Assembly (NCBI GenBank): GCA_938015355.1
Contig: CALLPS010000006.1
Location: 1-41,368 of the forward strand
Direction: 5' to 3'
Length of the DNA: 41,368 nucleotides
From: an uncultured Pleurocapsa sp.
Lineage (GTDB): Bacteria; Cyanobacteriota; Cyanobacteriia; Cyanobacteriales; Xenococcaceae
Position 1 is the first letter of the stretch. Each line of letters opens with the position of its first letter. This document shows positions 29,699-38,571 of the stretch, piece after piece. The notes beneath the pieces were generated by a model. It saw only the letters and a program-made list of their open reading frames with translations, ran no database searches and was not told the origin of the DNA. Made by a program: the position numbers and the translations under genes.

Positions 29699-31279
29699 AT
29701 GGCTACTAACAAAATTGCAAATACAGATATTTATACAAATTCTTACATCTCGCAGGAATGGGGAACTGGATACAAGCTGGAAGTAGATCTCACCTCAGAT
29801 ATCAACGCTCTAGATTGGGAGCTAAACCTCAAATCTGCCGACAGCATCAGAGATGCCTATGGTGTAAATTTAGTCGACAATGGTAATGGCAACTATAGCA
29901 TCAGCGGACAAGGAGACTGGGAAGATCTAGAACCAGGTGAAACCGCCAAAGCAATTTTCATTGTCGACTCTAATAGTCAAGATCCTACTCTACCAAAGTT
30001 CACTGCTTTAGATTCTCAAGCTAGCAGTAAACCTGAAATGTCTGAGATGTCTGAGGTGTCTGAAATGTCTGAGCCTCAAATTGCTGCTTCCCCTGCAATC
30101 ACTCAGGATTGGAAAGGAGGATACAAAATTGAAGTAGATCTCTCCTCAGAATTTGACGCGAAAGACTGGAGTCTCAACTTTGAGCTTAACCACAACATTA
30201 GAGATGCCTATGGCGTAGATTTAGTTGACAATGGTAATGGGAATTACAGCATCAGTGGACAGGGAAACTGGCAAGATCTAGAACCAGGTGAAACCGCCAA
30301 AGCAATTTTTGTTGTTGACGACAACGGACAAGATGCCACTCTTCCTCAATTCGATACATTAATGGGTTCAGTCATTAGTGACCCATTACCAGCGCCTCTA
30401 GATAACTCCGATATCGTTGTCGAAGAACCTAAAGTCGAACCCGCTCCAGCCGATAATACGTTAATGGGTTCGGTCATTAGTGACCCACAACCTGCACCTC
30501 AACTTTCTCAACCTTCTCAACTAAGTTCTGATGCTATCACCGTTGGATTTGAAAACCACGCCAACAACACTAGCTATAACAATGCTGCTCAAAGTAAAGA
30601 TTGGAATGTAGCCTGGTCTTATCAAATGGATAAGTACGGTACGATTTCTAATCAAGATGCCCATTCTGGGAATAACTCCTTGAGAATGACTTATCCCGCC
30701 AATGCTCAAGCAAATTCTGGTGCTAAGTGGCAAATTCCTGGACAACAAGAATATTATCTCTCCTATTGGGTTAAATTTGACGGCAACTTCGATTTTGATG
30801 GTCCTAGACATAGTGGAGGTAAGTTACCAGGTCTAGGTTCAGGAGATCTTGCTTCAGGGGGAAATAAACCCAATGGCAATAATGGATTCACCTCCAGATA
30901 TATGTGGAGAGAAGATGGAAAAGCAGTTTTATATCTATATCATATGGATCAGCCATCAACCTATGGTCAGGATGTTCCCCTAACAGGAGCTGATGGCAAT
31001 GATATGTATTTTGAACGGGGTCAGTGGCACAATATGGTTCAAAGAGTCAAAGCCAATGATGGTAGCCAATCCAATGGAGAAATAGATGTTTGGATGGACG
31101 GAGAACAAGTTCTGGACATGGACGGTCTGAGATTCATGACCAATAATCAAGGGATTGACACTGCCTACTTCAGCACTTTCCACGGTGGAAATGGTAGTGA
31201 TTGGTGGCCTGATAACAACGTTAGTGCTTCCTTCGATGATTTTGTAGTTTCGACTAATGCTACTGATGTAGGATTATAG
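29699..31279 (+). CDS. Modular carbohydrate-active protein: two CBM2-like modules, linker, C-terminal PL14-like polysaccharide lyase domain
   Basis: Repeated W..GYK.EVDL...W.LN...IRDAYGV.LVDNGNGNYSISGQG.W.DLEPGETAKAIF.VD modules; C-terminal YYLSYWVKFDGNFDF...GGKLPGLGSG...GFTSRYMWREDGKAVLYLYH...RGQWHNMVQRVKAN resembles PL14-type lyase domains. Confidence 0.72.
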   Translation: MATNKIANTDIYTNSYISQEWGTGYKLEVDLTSDINALDWELNLKSADSIRDAYGVNLVDNGNGNYSISGQGDWEDLEPGETAKAIFIVDSNSQDPTLPKFTALDSQASSKPEMSEMSEVSEMSEPQIAASPAITQDWKGGYKIEVDLSSEFDAKDWSLNFELNHNIRDAYGVDLVDNGNGNYSISGQGNWQDLEPGETAKAIFVVDDNGQDATLPQFDTLMGSVISDPLPAPLDNSDIVVEEPKVEPAPADNTLMGSVISDPQPAPQLSQPSQLSSDAITVGFENHANNTSYNNAAQSKDWNVAWSYQMDKYGTISNQDAHSGNNSLRMTYPANAQANSGAKWQIPGQQEYYLSYWVKFDGNFDFDGPRHSGGKLPGLGSGDLASGGNKPNGNNGFTSRYMWREDGKAVLYLYHMDQPSTYGQDVPLTGADGNDMYFERGQWHNMVQRVKANDGSQSNGEIDVWMDGEQVLDMDGLRFMTNNQGIDTAYFSTFHGGNGSDWWPDNNVSASFDDFVVSTNATDVGL

Positions 31280-31335
31280 AATCAATATTAGCTTACTCAT
31301 CAATAAAAAATATCACATCGGGATTCTACGTTAGT

Positions 31336-32313
31336 TTACTCTTCCGCTAATGTCAGATTCCCGATATTTTTGTATTCTTGATAAAAGAAACCCAATAGAC
31401 CACCTAAAGTTCCCATTCCACGAGAGATATAGAGTAAGGACGTGACAAAGGCAGCTTTTTCCATTAATAAAGAAGGAATCAAGCGTAAAAGACCTATTCC
31501 AATCAGACCAAAACCTTTGATAATCCTAATTGACTGAACCGAAAAAGAAGGATAGAGTTCTTTCTCAATCGAACTATGATTACTCCATTCCCGATAGCCA
31601 CGGAATAAAATCCATCTCAGATTTGTACGGGAAGAAAGAATCACATCATGTACAATTGCCTCATCTGCCCAAGTGATTTTGTACCCTGCTTTATTGAGAT
31701 TTAAAAATAGACAACAATCTGATCCACCTGAAATTGCAAAGCGATTATCGAAAACTGGATTTAATTTACGTAATATTTCAGCTTTGACTAGGACATTATT
31801 GGTAAAGGCTACGGATCTTCGTTCTCCAGTTTGGTAACGAGGTGGGGCAAAAAAATTGCCCCTGATAACCCACTGAGGAACTTCGTAATCTTGGAAATAA
31901 GGAATTACCGGACCAGTAACAATATCTGAATCATATTCTTGCTGTACTAGAAGTAATTCTTCTAACCAGTTGGGTTCTGGGATTTCATCATCATCCAAAA
32001 TTGCGATAAAATCTGCATCCTCAGAAACCATCGACATCGATTTATTACGGGCATAGGTAATGCCTCTTTGGCTTTCGACACCAGTTTTGATTGTCCAACA
32101 AAATTCTGATTGAATCTCGGCACAAATTTGGTTAGCTAGTCCAGCAGTGTCATTATCCACGACAATAACTTCGATTTTAGGGCAATTTATTCTCTCGAAG
32201 GTTAATTTATGAAGTCCTTCTAGCAGAAGTCGTAACCTTTTTGGTCTTTTGTAAGTTGCGACACAGATTGAGATCAACATAGTTTGACTATTTTCCTTTA
32301 AATTTTTTGTCAA
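31336..32313 (-). CDS. Glycosyltransferase family 2
   Basis: [56 protein letters not shown]-terminal hydrophobic segments. Confidence 0.9.
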   Translation of the reverse strand: MTKNLKENSQTMLISICVATYKRPKRLRLLLEGLHKLTFERINCPKIEVIVVDNDTAGLANQICAEIQSEFCWTIKTGVESQRGITYARNKSMSMVSEDADFIAILDDDEIPEPNWLEELLLVQQEYDSDIVTGPVIPYFQDYEVPQWVIRGNFFAPPRYQTGERRSVAFTNNVLVKAEILRKLNPVFDNRFAISGGSDCCLFLNLNKAGYKITWADEAIVHDVILSSRTNLRWILFRGYREWSNHSSIEKELYPSFSVQSIRIIKGFGLIGIGLLRLIPSLLMEKAAFVTSLLYISRGMGTLGGLLGFFYQEYKNIGNLTLAEE

Positions 32314-32673
32314 ATACGCTGCAAGTAATTTTAAAATTTCATTGAAGTTTTAAACTACTCGCCAAGTGCCAAATTTCGACTTATTCATTAACTTATGCGG
32401 ATTCATCGATATTTATTAAACTAATGACTGATAAAAATAATGATATTGGCAGAAATCGGATTGATAAACTTGCTGTATTTTCAGCGAAATAATTAACTCG
32501 AATGGTTGAGACATTTTTCAAGATAGAGCTTGCAAGACTTGATTTATTGTAATAGACGGAAAGAATTGAGGTAGCTTAAGACCTTATCTATATCATTTAT
32601 TATCGACAAAAACCGTCCAAGGTATTGTAGATCACATAATACTATATTTACATCAGTATAAGTCTAGGAAATA

Positions 32674-33975
32674 ATGAATCTAACAGGTATCAAAGCTAAA
32701 ATTGACCAAATTACTAATAAATCTTTATTTAAAGACACTTTCTGGATGTTAATTGCCAGATTAATCAACATATTAGTTCAGGCAGCTTATTTTGTAATTT
32801 TAGCTCGTTCCTTAGGGGCAGGAAACTATGGCTCTTTTGTTGGTATTTCTGCCTTAGCTTCTTTGCTATTTCCTTTTGCTTCTCTGGGTAGTGATGATGT
32901 TTTGGTTAAGGAAGTATCTGTAAATCGAGCACTTTTTTCTAGTTACTGGGGTAATACCTTATTAATTCTACTGATTAATAGTATCGTGATCACTGGGTGC
33001 TTGTTGTTAGTCTCTGGATTTATTTTTCCTGATGAGCTGTCTCTATTAGCCATTGCATTTCTGTTGTTGGCAGATTTGTTGGGACTAGGATTACAAGAAG
33101 CTGCCAATAAAGCTTTAAGAGCAGTGGGGCTAGTACATAAGGCAGCTCAACTAGTCGTTTTCAATACTGTAGGGAAACTTTTAGCTGTGTTATGTTTAAT
33201 CAATTTCGTCCACAATCCTAGCATTGCCACTAATGTAGATATCGGCATCTGGTCTATATTCTATTTGATCAGTTCATTGTCAGTCAGTTTATTTGCCCTG
33301 GTGACTATTCATAAGATGGTGGGGAAACCAACATTAAAGTTCGACAGAATTAAGTCGGATATTGCTCAGGGAATCTATTTTTCTATTGGCATGTCAGCAA
33401 ATAATATTAATAATAATATTGACAAAACGATGTTGGTTAGCATGGCAAGTCTAGATGCCACGGGAATCTATGGTTCAGCATATCGCTTTATTAACATTGG
33501 CGATGTTCCGATGATAGCTTTATTTAATGCTAGCTATCCCCGATTTTTTCAAAAGGGTGCTCTCGGATGGGATAGCTGTCTCAATTTTGCTAAAAAGTTG
33601 TTACCGATGATTTTAGCCTATGGTATTTTGAGCTTTGCTGCCTTCCAAGTTTTTGCTCCTTTAATCCCCAAAATTCTTGGGGCAGAATACCAAAATGCTA
33701 TTTCTACTTTACGTTGGCTAGCTCCCTTGCCTTTGATTACTGCTTTACAGCTATTAATTTCTAATACCTTGACTGGTTTAGGGCATCAAAAGATTCGTAG
33801 CACGATTCAGATAGTAGCGGCAGTGATTAATGTAGCTTTAAATATCTGTTTAATCCCAATTTTCGGCTTATATGGCGCAATTTGGGCAACGTTAACTTCT
33901 GATAGCATTAGGGTAGCTTGTCTTGGGATAGCATTATTTTATTTATATCGACGCTCAAGATTATCATCTAATTAA
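32674..33975 (+). CDS. Oligosaccharide flippase (Wzx/PST-type polysaccharide exporter)
   Basis: Multi-TM protein, LARSLGAGNYGSFVGISALASLLFPFASLGSDDVLVKE; polysaccharide_synt fold pattern. Confidence 0.88.
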   Translation: MNLTGIKAKIDQITNKSLFKDTFWMLIARLINILVQAAYFVILARSLGAGNYGSFVGISALASLLFPFASLGSDDVLVKEVSVNRALFSSYWGNTLLILLINSIVITGCLLLVSGFIFPDELSLLAIAFLLLADLLGLGLQEAANKALRAVGLVHKAAQLVVFNTVGKLLAVLCLINFVHNPSIATNVDIGIWSIFYLISSLSVSLFALVTIHKMVGKPTLKFDRIKSDIAQGIYFSIGMSANNINNNIDKTMLVSMASLDATGIYGSAYRFINIGDVPMIALFNASYPRFFQKGALGWDSCLNFAKKLLPMILAYGILSFAAFQVFAPLIPKILGAEYQNAISTLRWLAPLPLITALQLLISNTLTGLGHQKIRSTIQIVAAVINVALNICLIPIFGLYGAIWATLTSDSIRVACLGIALFYLYRRSRLSSN

Positions 33976-34004
33976 GGTTGTTTATTGTTTGTCGATCTGT
34001 TTTA

Positions 34005-34039
34005 AGCTTTTAGCTTTTAGCTTTTAGCTTTTAGCTAAG
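34005..34039. repeat. Heptanucleotide tandem array (AGCTTTT)4 plus partial AGCTAAG
   Basis: Four perfect copies, period 7, then AGCTAAG. Confidence 0.8.
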
Positions 34040-34095
34040 ATAGTAATTCTGATAGATCCTAGTATCATCAATAAATATCAGCAGATTTGAGCTAG

Positions 34096-34231
34096 TAAGT
34101 AACTGATGTTACGCACTCATGATTTATTAAAATCTGAAATCTGAAATCTGAAATCTGAAATCTGAAATCTGAAATCTGAAATCTGAAATCTGAAATCTGA
34201 AATCCAATAATTGCGTAACATCAGTAAGTAA
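34096..34231. mobile_element. MITE-like element: 13 bp TIRs and 7 bp TSD surrounding a heptamer array
   Basis: TAAGTAA (34096-34102) / CTGATGTTACGCA (34103-34115) ... TGCGTAACATCAG (34212-34224) / TAAGTAA (34225-34231). Internal (AAATCTG)10.7 at 34130-34204. No ORF inside. Confidence 0.7.
34130..34204. repeat. Heptanucleotide tandem array (AAATCTG) about 10.7 copies
   Basis: Uninterrupted perfect period-7 repeat over 75 bp. Confidence 0.95.
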
Positions 34232-34238
34232 TTTAGAA

Positions 34239-35078
34239 TTGGGCTTAAAATTGGGCAAACTTTATTTAGTGGGAACTCCCATTGGCAATTTAGAGGATAT
34301 TACCTTAAGAGCTATTCGCATTCTTAAAGAAGTCGATCTCATTGCCGCAGAAGATACTCGTCGCACGGGTAAACTACTACAGCATTTACAAATTAAGACC
34401 CCTCAAATCAGCTATCACGAACATAATCAAGAGTATCGTACTAATGAACTAATAACTAGATTATGCCAAGGAATAGAAATTGCCCTGGTAACAGATGCGG
34501 GGATGCCCAGTATTTCCGATCCTGGGCTACAGGTAGTTCAAGCAGCGATCGCTCATCAGATCCCTGTCATTCCGATCCCTGGGGGGACAGCGGTAATCAG
34601 TGCCTTAGCGGCATCAGGAATGTCTACGGACAGGTTTATCTTTGAAGGTTTTTTGCCCGCCAAAGAGAGCGATCGCCAAGAAAGATTGGAGTTGTTACGC
34701 AGCGAAACTAAAACAGTGGTTTTATACGAAGCCCCCCACCGCATTCTGAGAACTTTAAAGGATTTGGCTACAGTAGTCGGTATGGAGAGGGAGATTGTCT
34801 TAGCCAGAGAATTAACTAAGGTACACGAAGAATTTTGGCGCGGACATATGGGAGAAGCGATCGCTATGTATACTAATGAGCGTCAACCAAAGGGAGAATA
34901 CACTGTAGTCTTGCAAGGTGCAGTGGAAACTAGCTTAATTACTGACAAAACCGAGTTAAAACGGGAATTACAGCAGCTCTTAAATCAAGGAATAACGCGA
35001 TCGCAAGCCAGTCGTCAGTTGGCAAAATTAACGAATCTATCTCGGAGAGAAATTTATCAATTGGATTTAGACAATTGA
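34239..35078 (+). CDS. rsmI: 16S rRNA (cytidine(1402)-2'-O)-methyltransferase
   Basis: LGKLYLVGTPIGNLEDITLRAIRILKEVDLIAAEDTRRTGKLL, ALVTDAGMPSISDPG. True start may be TTG at 34251 (MGKLYLVGTPIGN) rather than 34239. Confidence 0.95.
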   Translation: MGLKLGKLYLVGTPIGNLEDITLRAIRILKEVDLIAAEDTRRTGKLLQHLQIKTPQISYHEHNQEYRTNELITRLCQGIEIALVTDAGMPSISDPGLQVVQAAIAHQIPVIPIPGGTAVISALAASGMSTDRFIFEGFLPAKESDRQERLELLRSETKTVVLYEAPHRILRTLKDLATVVGMEREIVLARELTKVHEEFWRGHMGEAIAMYTNERQPKGEYTVVLQGAVETSLITDKTELKRELQQLLNQGITRSQASRQLAKLTNLSRREIYQLDLDN

Positions 35079-35185
35079 TTTATGGGACAAGTTAATATTC
35101 TCGATTTATCATTTGTCATCGACAGATCTAAAAAGCTAAAAGCTAGTATATTGGAACGAGGCGAGCTTCACATTAAGCGTAATTA

Positions 35186-36502
35186 ATGATTTTTGATAAT
35201 GAATCCTATTGGTTAATTAATGCCCATATTCCTAGCTGTTTATTACCTCCTGATGATTCCTATCGACAAACAAGAGAAGGTTTGTGTTTAGTCGATCTTA
35301 AAATTAGTCAGGGAAAGATTGAGCAAGTGATTGCTGCCACGAATATCAGAGAAGAAGTTTCTAATTTAAATGTACAGCTAGATTTACAGCAAAAGATTGT
35401 CTTACCTTGCTTTATCGATGTTCATACTCATTTAGATAAAGGACATATTTGGGAGCGATCGCCTAATGTAGACGGCACGTTTGACATGGCTTTGGATCAA
35501 GCGATCGCTGATAGTGAAAAGTATTGGAACTCTGAAGATGTCTATCGTCGCATGGAATTTGGACTCAAGTGTAGCTATGCTCATGGCACTCAGGCAATTC
35601 GTACCCATATCGATGCTTATGGTAAACAGGCAGATATTAGTTTAGATGTTTGGCAAAGTTTGAAATCCGCTTGGCAAGATAAGATCTCTTTACAGGCTGT
35701 TAGTTTAGTTGGCTTAGATTACTATCAAACTCCTGAAGGGGTGGCACTAGCGGATAAAATCGCCCTGGTTGATGGAGTATTAGGGGGGGTTGGTTGGCAA
35801 AATCCCGATTTCGACCATCAGCTAGATACAATTTTCACTCTAGCAAAGGAGAGAAACCTCGATCTAGACTTTCATGCCGATGAGAATGGCGATCCTGATT
35901 CGATCTGTCTGCAAAAAATAGCTCGGGCTGCGATTCGCCATAATTTTACTAACCAAATTACCTGTGGACATTGCTGTAGTCTTGCGGTGCAGTCTGCTGA
36001 TGTGGTGAGCAAAACTATCGAATTAGTTAAACAGGCGAATATTGCCATAGTCAGTTTACCGATGTGCAATCTCTATTTACAAGATCGTCAAGAAAATAAG
36101 ACTCCGATCTGGCGTGGAGTCACCAGAGTCAAAGAATTACAACACCAGGGTATTCCGATTGCGTTTGCCAGTGATAATTGTCGAGATCCCTTCTTTGGCT
36201 TTGGGGATCATGATGTTTTAGAAGTATTCGAGCAAGCAGTCAAAATTGCTCATTTAGATACCCCTTATGCCAACTGGATCGAAAGTGTAACGACAACTCC
36301 TGCTGCTTTGATGGGTTTAGATCTAGGAAAAATTAAGCCAGGTAGGGTAGCAGATCTAATTATTTTCCCTGCTCGTTACTTTAGCGAATTGTTAGCGCGA
36401 TCGCAACATGATCGCATAGTGATCCGAAAAGGTATGAAAATTAATTCAGAGTTGCCTGATTACAGCGAACTAGATGATTTAATAAAACAGTGTAAACAGT
36501 AA
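35186..36502 (+). CDS. Cytosine deaminase-like amidohydrolase
   Basis: VLPCFIDVHTHLDKGHIW, DLDFHADENGDPDS, ITCGHCCSLA, IAFASDNCRDPFFGFGDHDVLEVFEQA; CodA-like. Confidence 0.85.
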   Translation: MIFDNESYWLINAHIPSCLLPPDDSYRQTREGLCLVDLKISQGKIEQVIAATNIREEVSNLNVQLDLQQKIVLPCFIDVHTHLDKGHIWERSPNVDGTFDMALDQAIADSEKYWNSEDVYRRMEFGLKCSYAHGTQAIRTHIDAYGKQADISLDVWQSLKSAWQDKISLQAVSLVGLDYYQTPEGVALADKIALVDGVLGGVGWQNPDFDHQLDTIFTLAKERNLDLDFHADENGDPDSICLQKIARAAIRHNFTNQITCGHCCSLAVQSADVVSKTIELVKQANIAIVSLPMCNLYLQDRQENKTPIWRGVTRVKELQHQGIPIAFASDNCRDPFFGFGDHDVLEVFEQAVKIAHLDTPYANWIESVTTTPAALMGLDLGKIKPGRVADLIIFPARYFSELLARSQHDRIVIRKGMKINSELPDYSELDDLIKQCKQ

Positions 36503-36528
36503 TTTTTAAAATAGCTACACTAAATTAC

Positions 36529-36588
36529 ATTAGAGCATTGAAAAAAATTAGAGCATTGAAAAAAACTTCAACATGGTTTAATGCTCTA
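36529..36588. repeat. 18 bp perfect tandem duplication followed by inverted arm (alternative hairpins)
   Basis: ATTAGAGCATTGAAAAAA x2 (36529-36546, 36547-36564), then AATGCTCTA (36580-36588), complementary to TAGAGCATT in either copy. Confidence 0.75.
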
Positions 36589-36716
36589 GCAAATCTCTCT
36601 ATTAGGAAGTATTAAGCAGTCATTTTGGCAATATTGCGATCGCTAGATTTAATATTGAGACACTCACCTTTGAGTAGGATAATAATATTAATTTTATTAT
36701 TTATGCTTAACTTATT

Positions 36717-37088
36717 ATGACTATCCTGGATTCATCTGCTTTAAAAGCCCGAAATATTTTACTCACTCTGTTTTGCGGATCAATTATCTTAGATAGCGTG
36801 TTGGTAGCAGTATCTAAGGATCTATGGGCAATTGGGCGTATTTTAATAACTATTGTAGTTATGTATTACGTAATGCAGGGCAAAAAATGGGCTAAGTGGG
36901 TTTTAATTGCCATTTTAAGTTTAGTAATTGTTCTATTAACAGCATTGATAATTGCTCTACATTCCAAGTTATCTACTTTCTTGGTTGTTGGTAGTTTAGT
37001 TCTAATTATTCTGAACCTAATTTTGGGGGGTTTTGTGATTTTCAGTCAAGATTTAGCCCATTATTTTTCTTATACAAAAAAGTATTAA
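36717..37088 (+). CDS. Hypothetical membrane protein (about 4 TM)
   Basis: 123-aa hydrophobic ORF ending just before a terminator-like hairpin. Confidence 0.6.
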   Translation: MTILDSSALKARNILLTLFCGSIILDSVLVAVSKDLWAIGRILITIVVMYYVMQGKKWAKWVLIAILSLVIVLLTALIIALHSKLSTFLVVGSLVLIILNLILGGFVIFSQDLAHYFSYTKKY

Positions 37089-37091
37089 AAA

Positions 37092-37121
37092 ACACCCCAC
37101 CTAATTAGATTAGGGAGGTGT
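37092..37121. terminator. Bidirectional terminator-like hairpin between convergent genes
   Basis: ACACCCCACCTAAT...ATTAGGGAGGTGT imperfect stem followed by A/T-rich tracts on both sides. Confidence 0.65.
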
Positions 37122-37161
37122 ATATTTTAAAATTTACTTAATTTAGATATCGAGCTAAAAA

Positions 37162-38175
37162 TTACATTCCTTTAGCAACTAATTCAGCTAAGTCAACAAC
37201 ACGCTGAGAATAGCCCCACTCGTTGTCATACCAGGCAACAACTTTAACCATGTCACCATCCAAAACTAAAGTCAGTTGACTATCAATAGTCGAAGAAACA
37301 TCAGTACCTTTAAAGTCAGAAGATACAAGAGGTAACTCCGTGTAGCCCAAGATTCCTTTTAGTTCACCTTCCGCAGCTTTCTGAAGTACACCATTAACTT
37401 CTTCCGCGATGGTATTTTTCTCGACTTGAGCAACCAAATCAACTACAGAAACGTTAGGAGTAGGTACTCGGAGGGCGATACCGTTGAGCTTGCCTTTAAC
37501 TTCAGGATAGACGAGAGCAACTGCTTTTGCTGCACCAGTAGAAGTAGGTACAATGTTTGCCGCAGCGGCTCTAGCTCTTCTCAAATCACGGTGACTAGCA
37601 TCCAGAATACGTTGGTCACCAGTGTAACTATGAGTAGTTGTCATCGCGCCTTTAATAATGCCAAAGTTTTCGTTAATAACCTTAACAATAGGAGCTAAAC
37701 AGTTAGTCGTACAACTAGCATTACTAACAATATCAAATTCACCAGGGGTATATTTTTCGTGGTTAACACCCATAACGTAAGTCCCAATATCAGGACCACT
37801 TCCAGGTGCGGTAATAACTACTTTTTTCGCCCCCGCTTGAAGATGTTTCCCTGCACCAGGAGCATCACGGAAAACCCCAGTAGATTCAATAACAATATCG
37901 ATATCCCATTCTTTCCAAGGTAAGTTTAAGGGGTTGCGATCAGAGACGCACTTAATTGTTTTGCCGTTGACGATCAAGGAGTTGGTATCGTAACCAATGT
38001 CTGCATCTAGAACACCTAGCATAGTGTCATACTTCAGTAGATGAGAATTAGTCTTAGGATCAGATGTATCATTAAGACCTACCAATTCTAAGTTTGTGTC
38101 CTCACCCCTAGTCAGTAAACATCTGACAAAATTACGCCCAATACGCCCAAAACCGTTAATTGCTACTCTAACCAC
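37162..38175 (-). CDS. gap2: Glyceraldehyde-3-phosphate dehydrogenase, Gap2 (photosynthetic) type
   Basis: [63 protein letters not shown]. Confidence 0.93.
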   Translation of the reverse strand: MVRVAINGFGRIGRNFVRCLLTRGEDTNLELVGLNDTSDPKTNSHLLKYDTMLGVLDADIGYDTNSLIVNGKTIKCVSDRNPLNLPWKEWDIDIVIESTGVFRDAPGAGKHLQAGAKKVVITAPGSGPDIGTYVMGVNHEKYTPGEFDIVSNASCTTNCLAPIVKVINENFGIIKGAMTTTHSYTGDQRILDASHRDLRRARAAAANIVPTSTGAAKAVALVYPEVKGKLNGIALRVPTPNVSVVDLVAQVEKNTIAEEVNGVLQKAAEGELKGILGYTELPLVSSDFKGTDVSSTIDSQLTLVLDGDMVKVVAWYDNEWGYSQRVVDLAELVAKGM

Positions 38176-38571
38176 TATTTTCTTGCCCTCTATTTTATTA
38201 GGTTAATAGATTAAAACATTCTTAATAAGACTCATCATATCGTAAAGTAAGCACAATTCAAGACCTGACTTAGAATCAATTTGAACATCAATTAAGCTAG
38301 TAATCTGGAGACAATAGTTTGCCTAATCGCAAAGACATTAAGCAAATATGATGGAGTGGTCTGAAATACAATTAAATCCCTCAATATATTAAGCTTCAAG
38401 ATGAATTTGCTAATTTTATAATACTTTTTTACACCTAAGTCCAAAAAATTCTTGTTATCATAGCCCGTATTGTTTAGAGCAATGGGAATGTATGAGATGC
38501 TTCACTTCAAAACAGGGTAGTATTCTCTAACCCCTAATCAGGATGTTTGTGCTATTGAAGGAGTCAAAGAA

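Noticed and set aside
34130-34204. CRISPR-like repetitive block
   Set aside because: Uninterrupted 7 bp tandem repeat without spacers; not a CRISPR array, and no cas genes are present.
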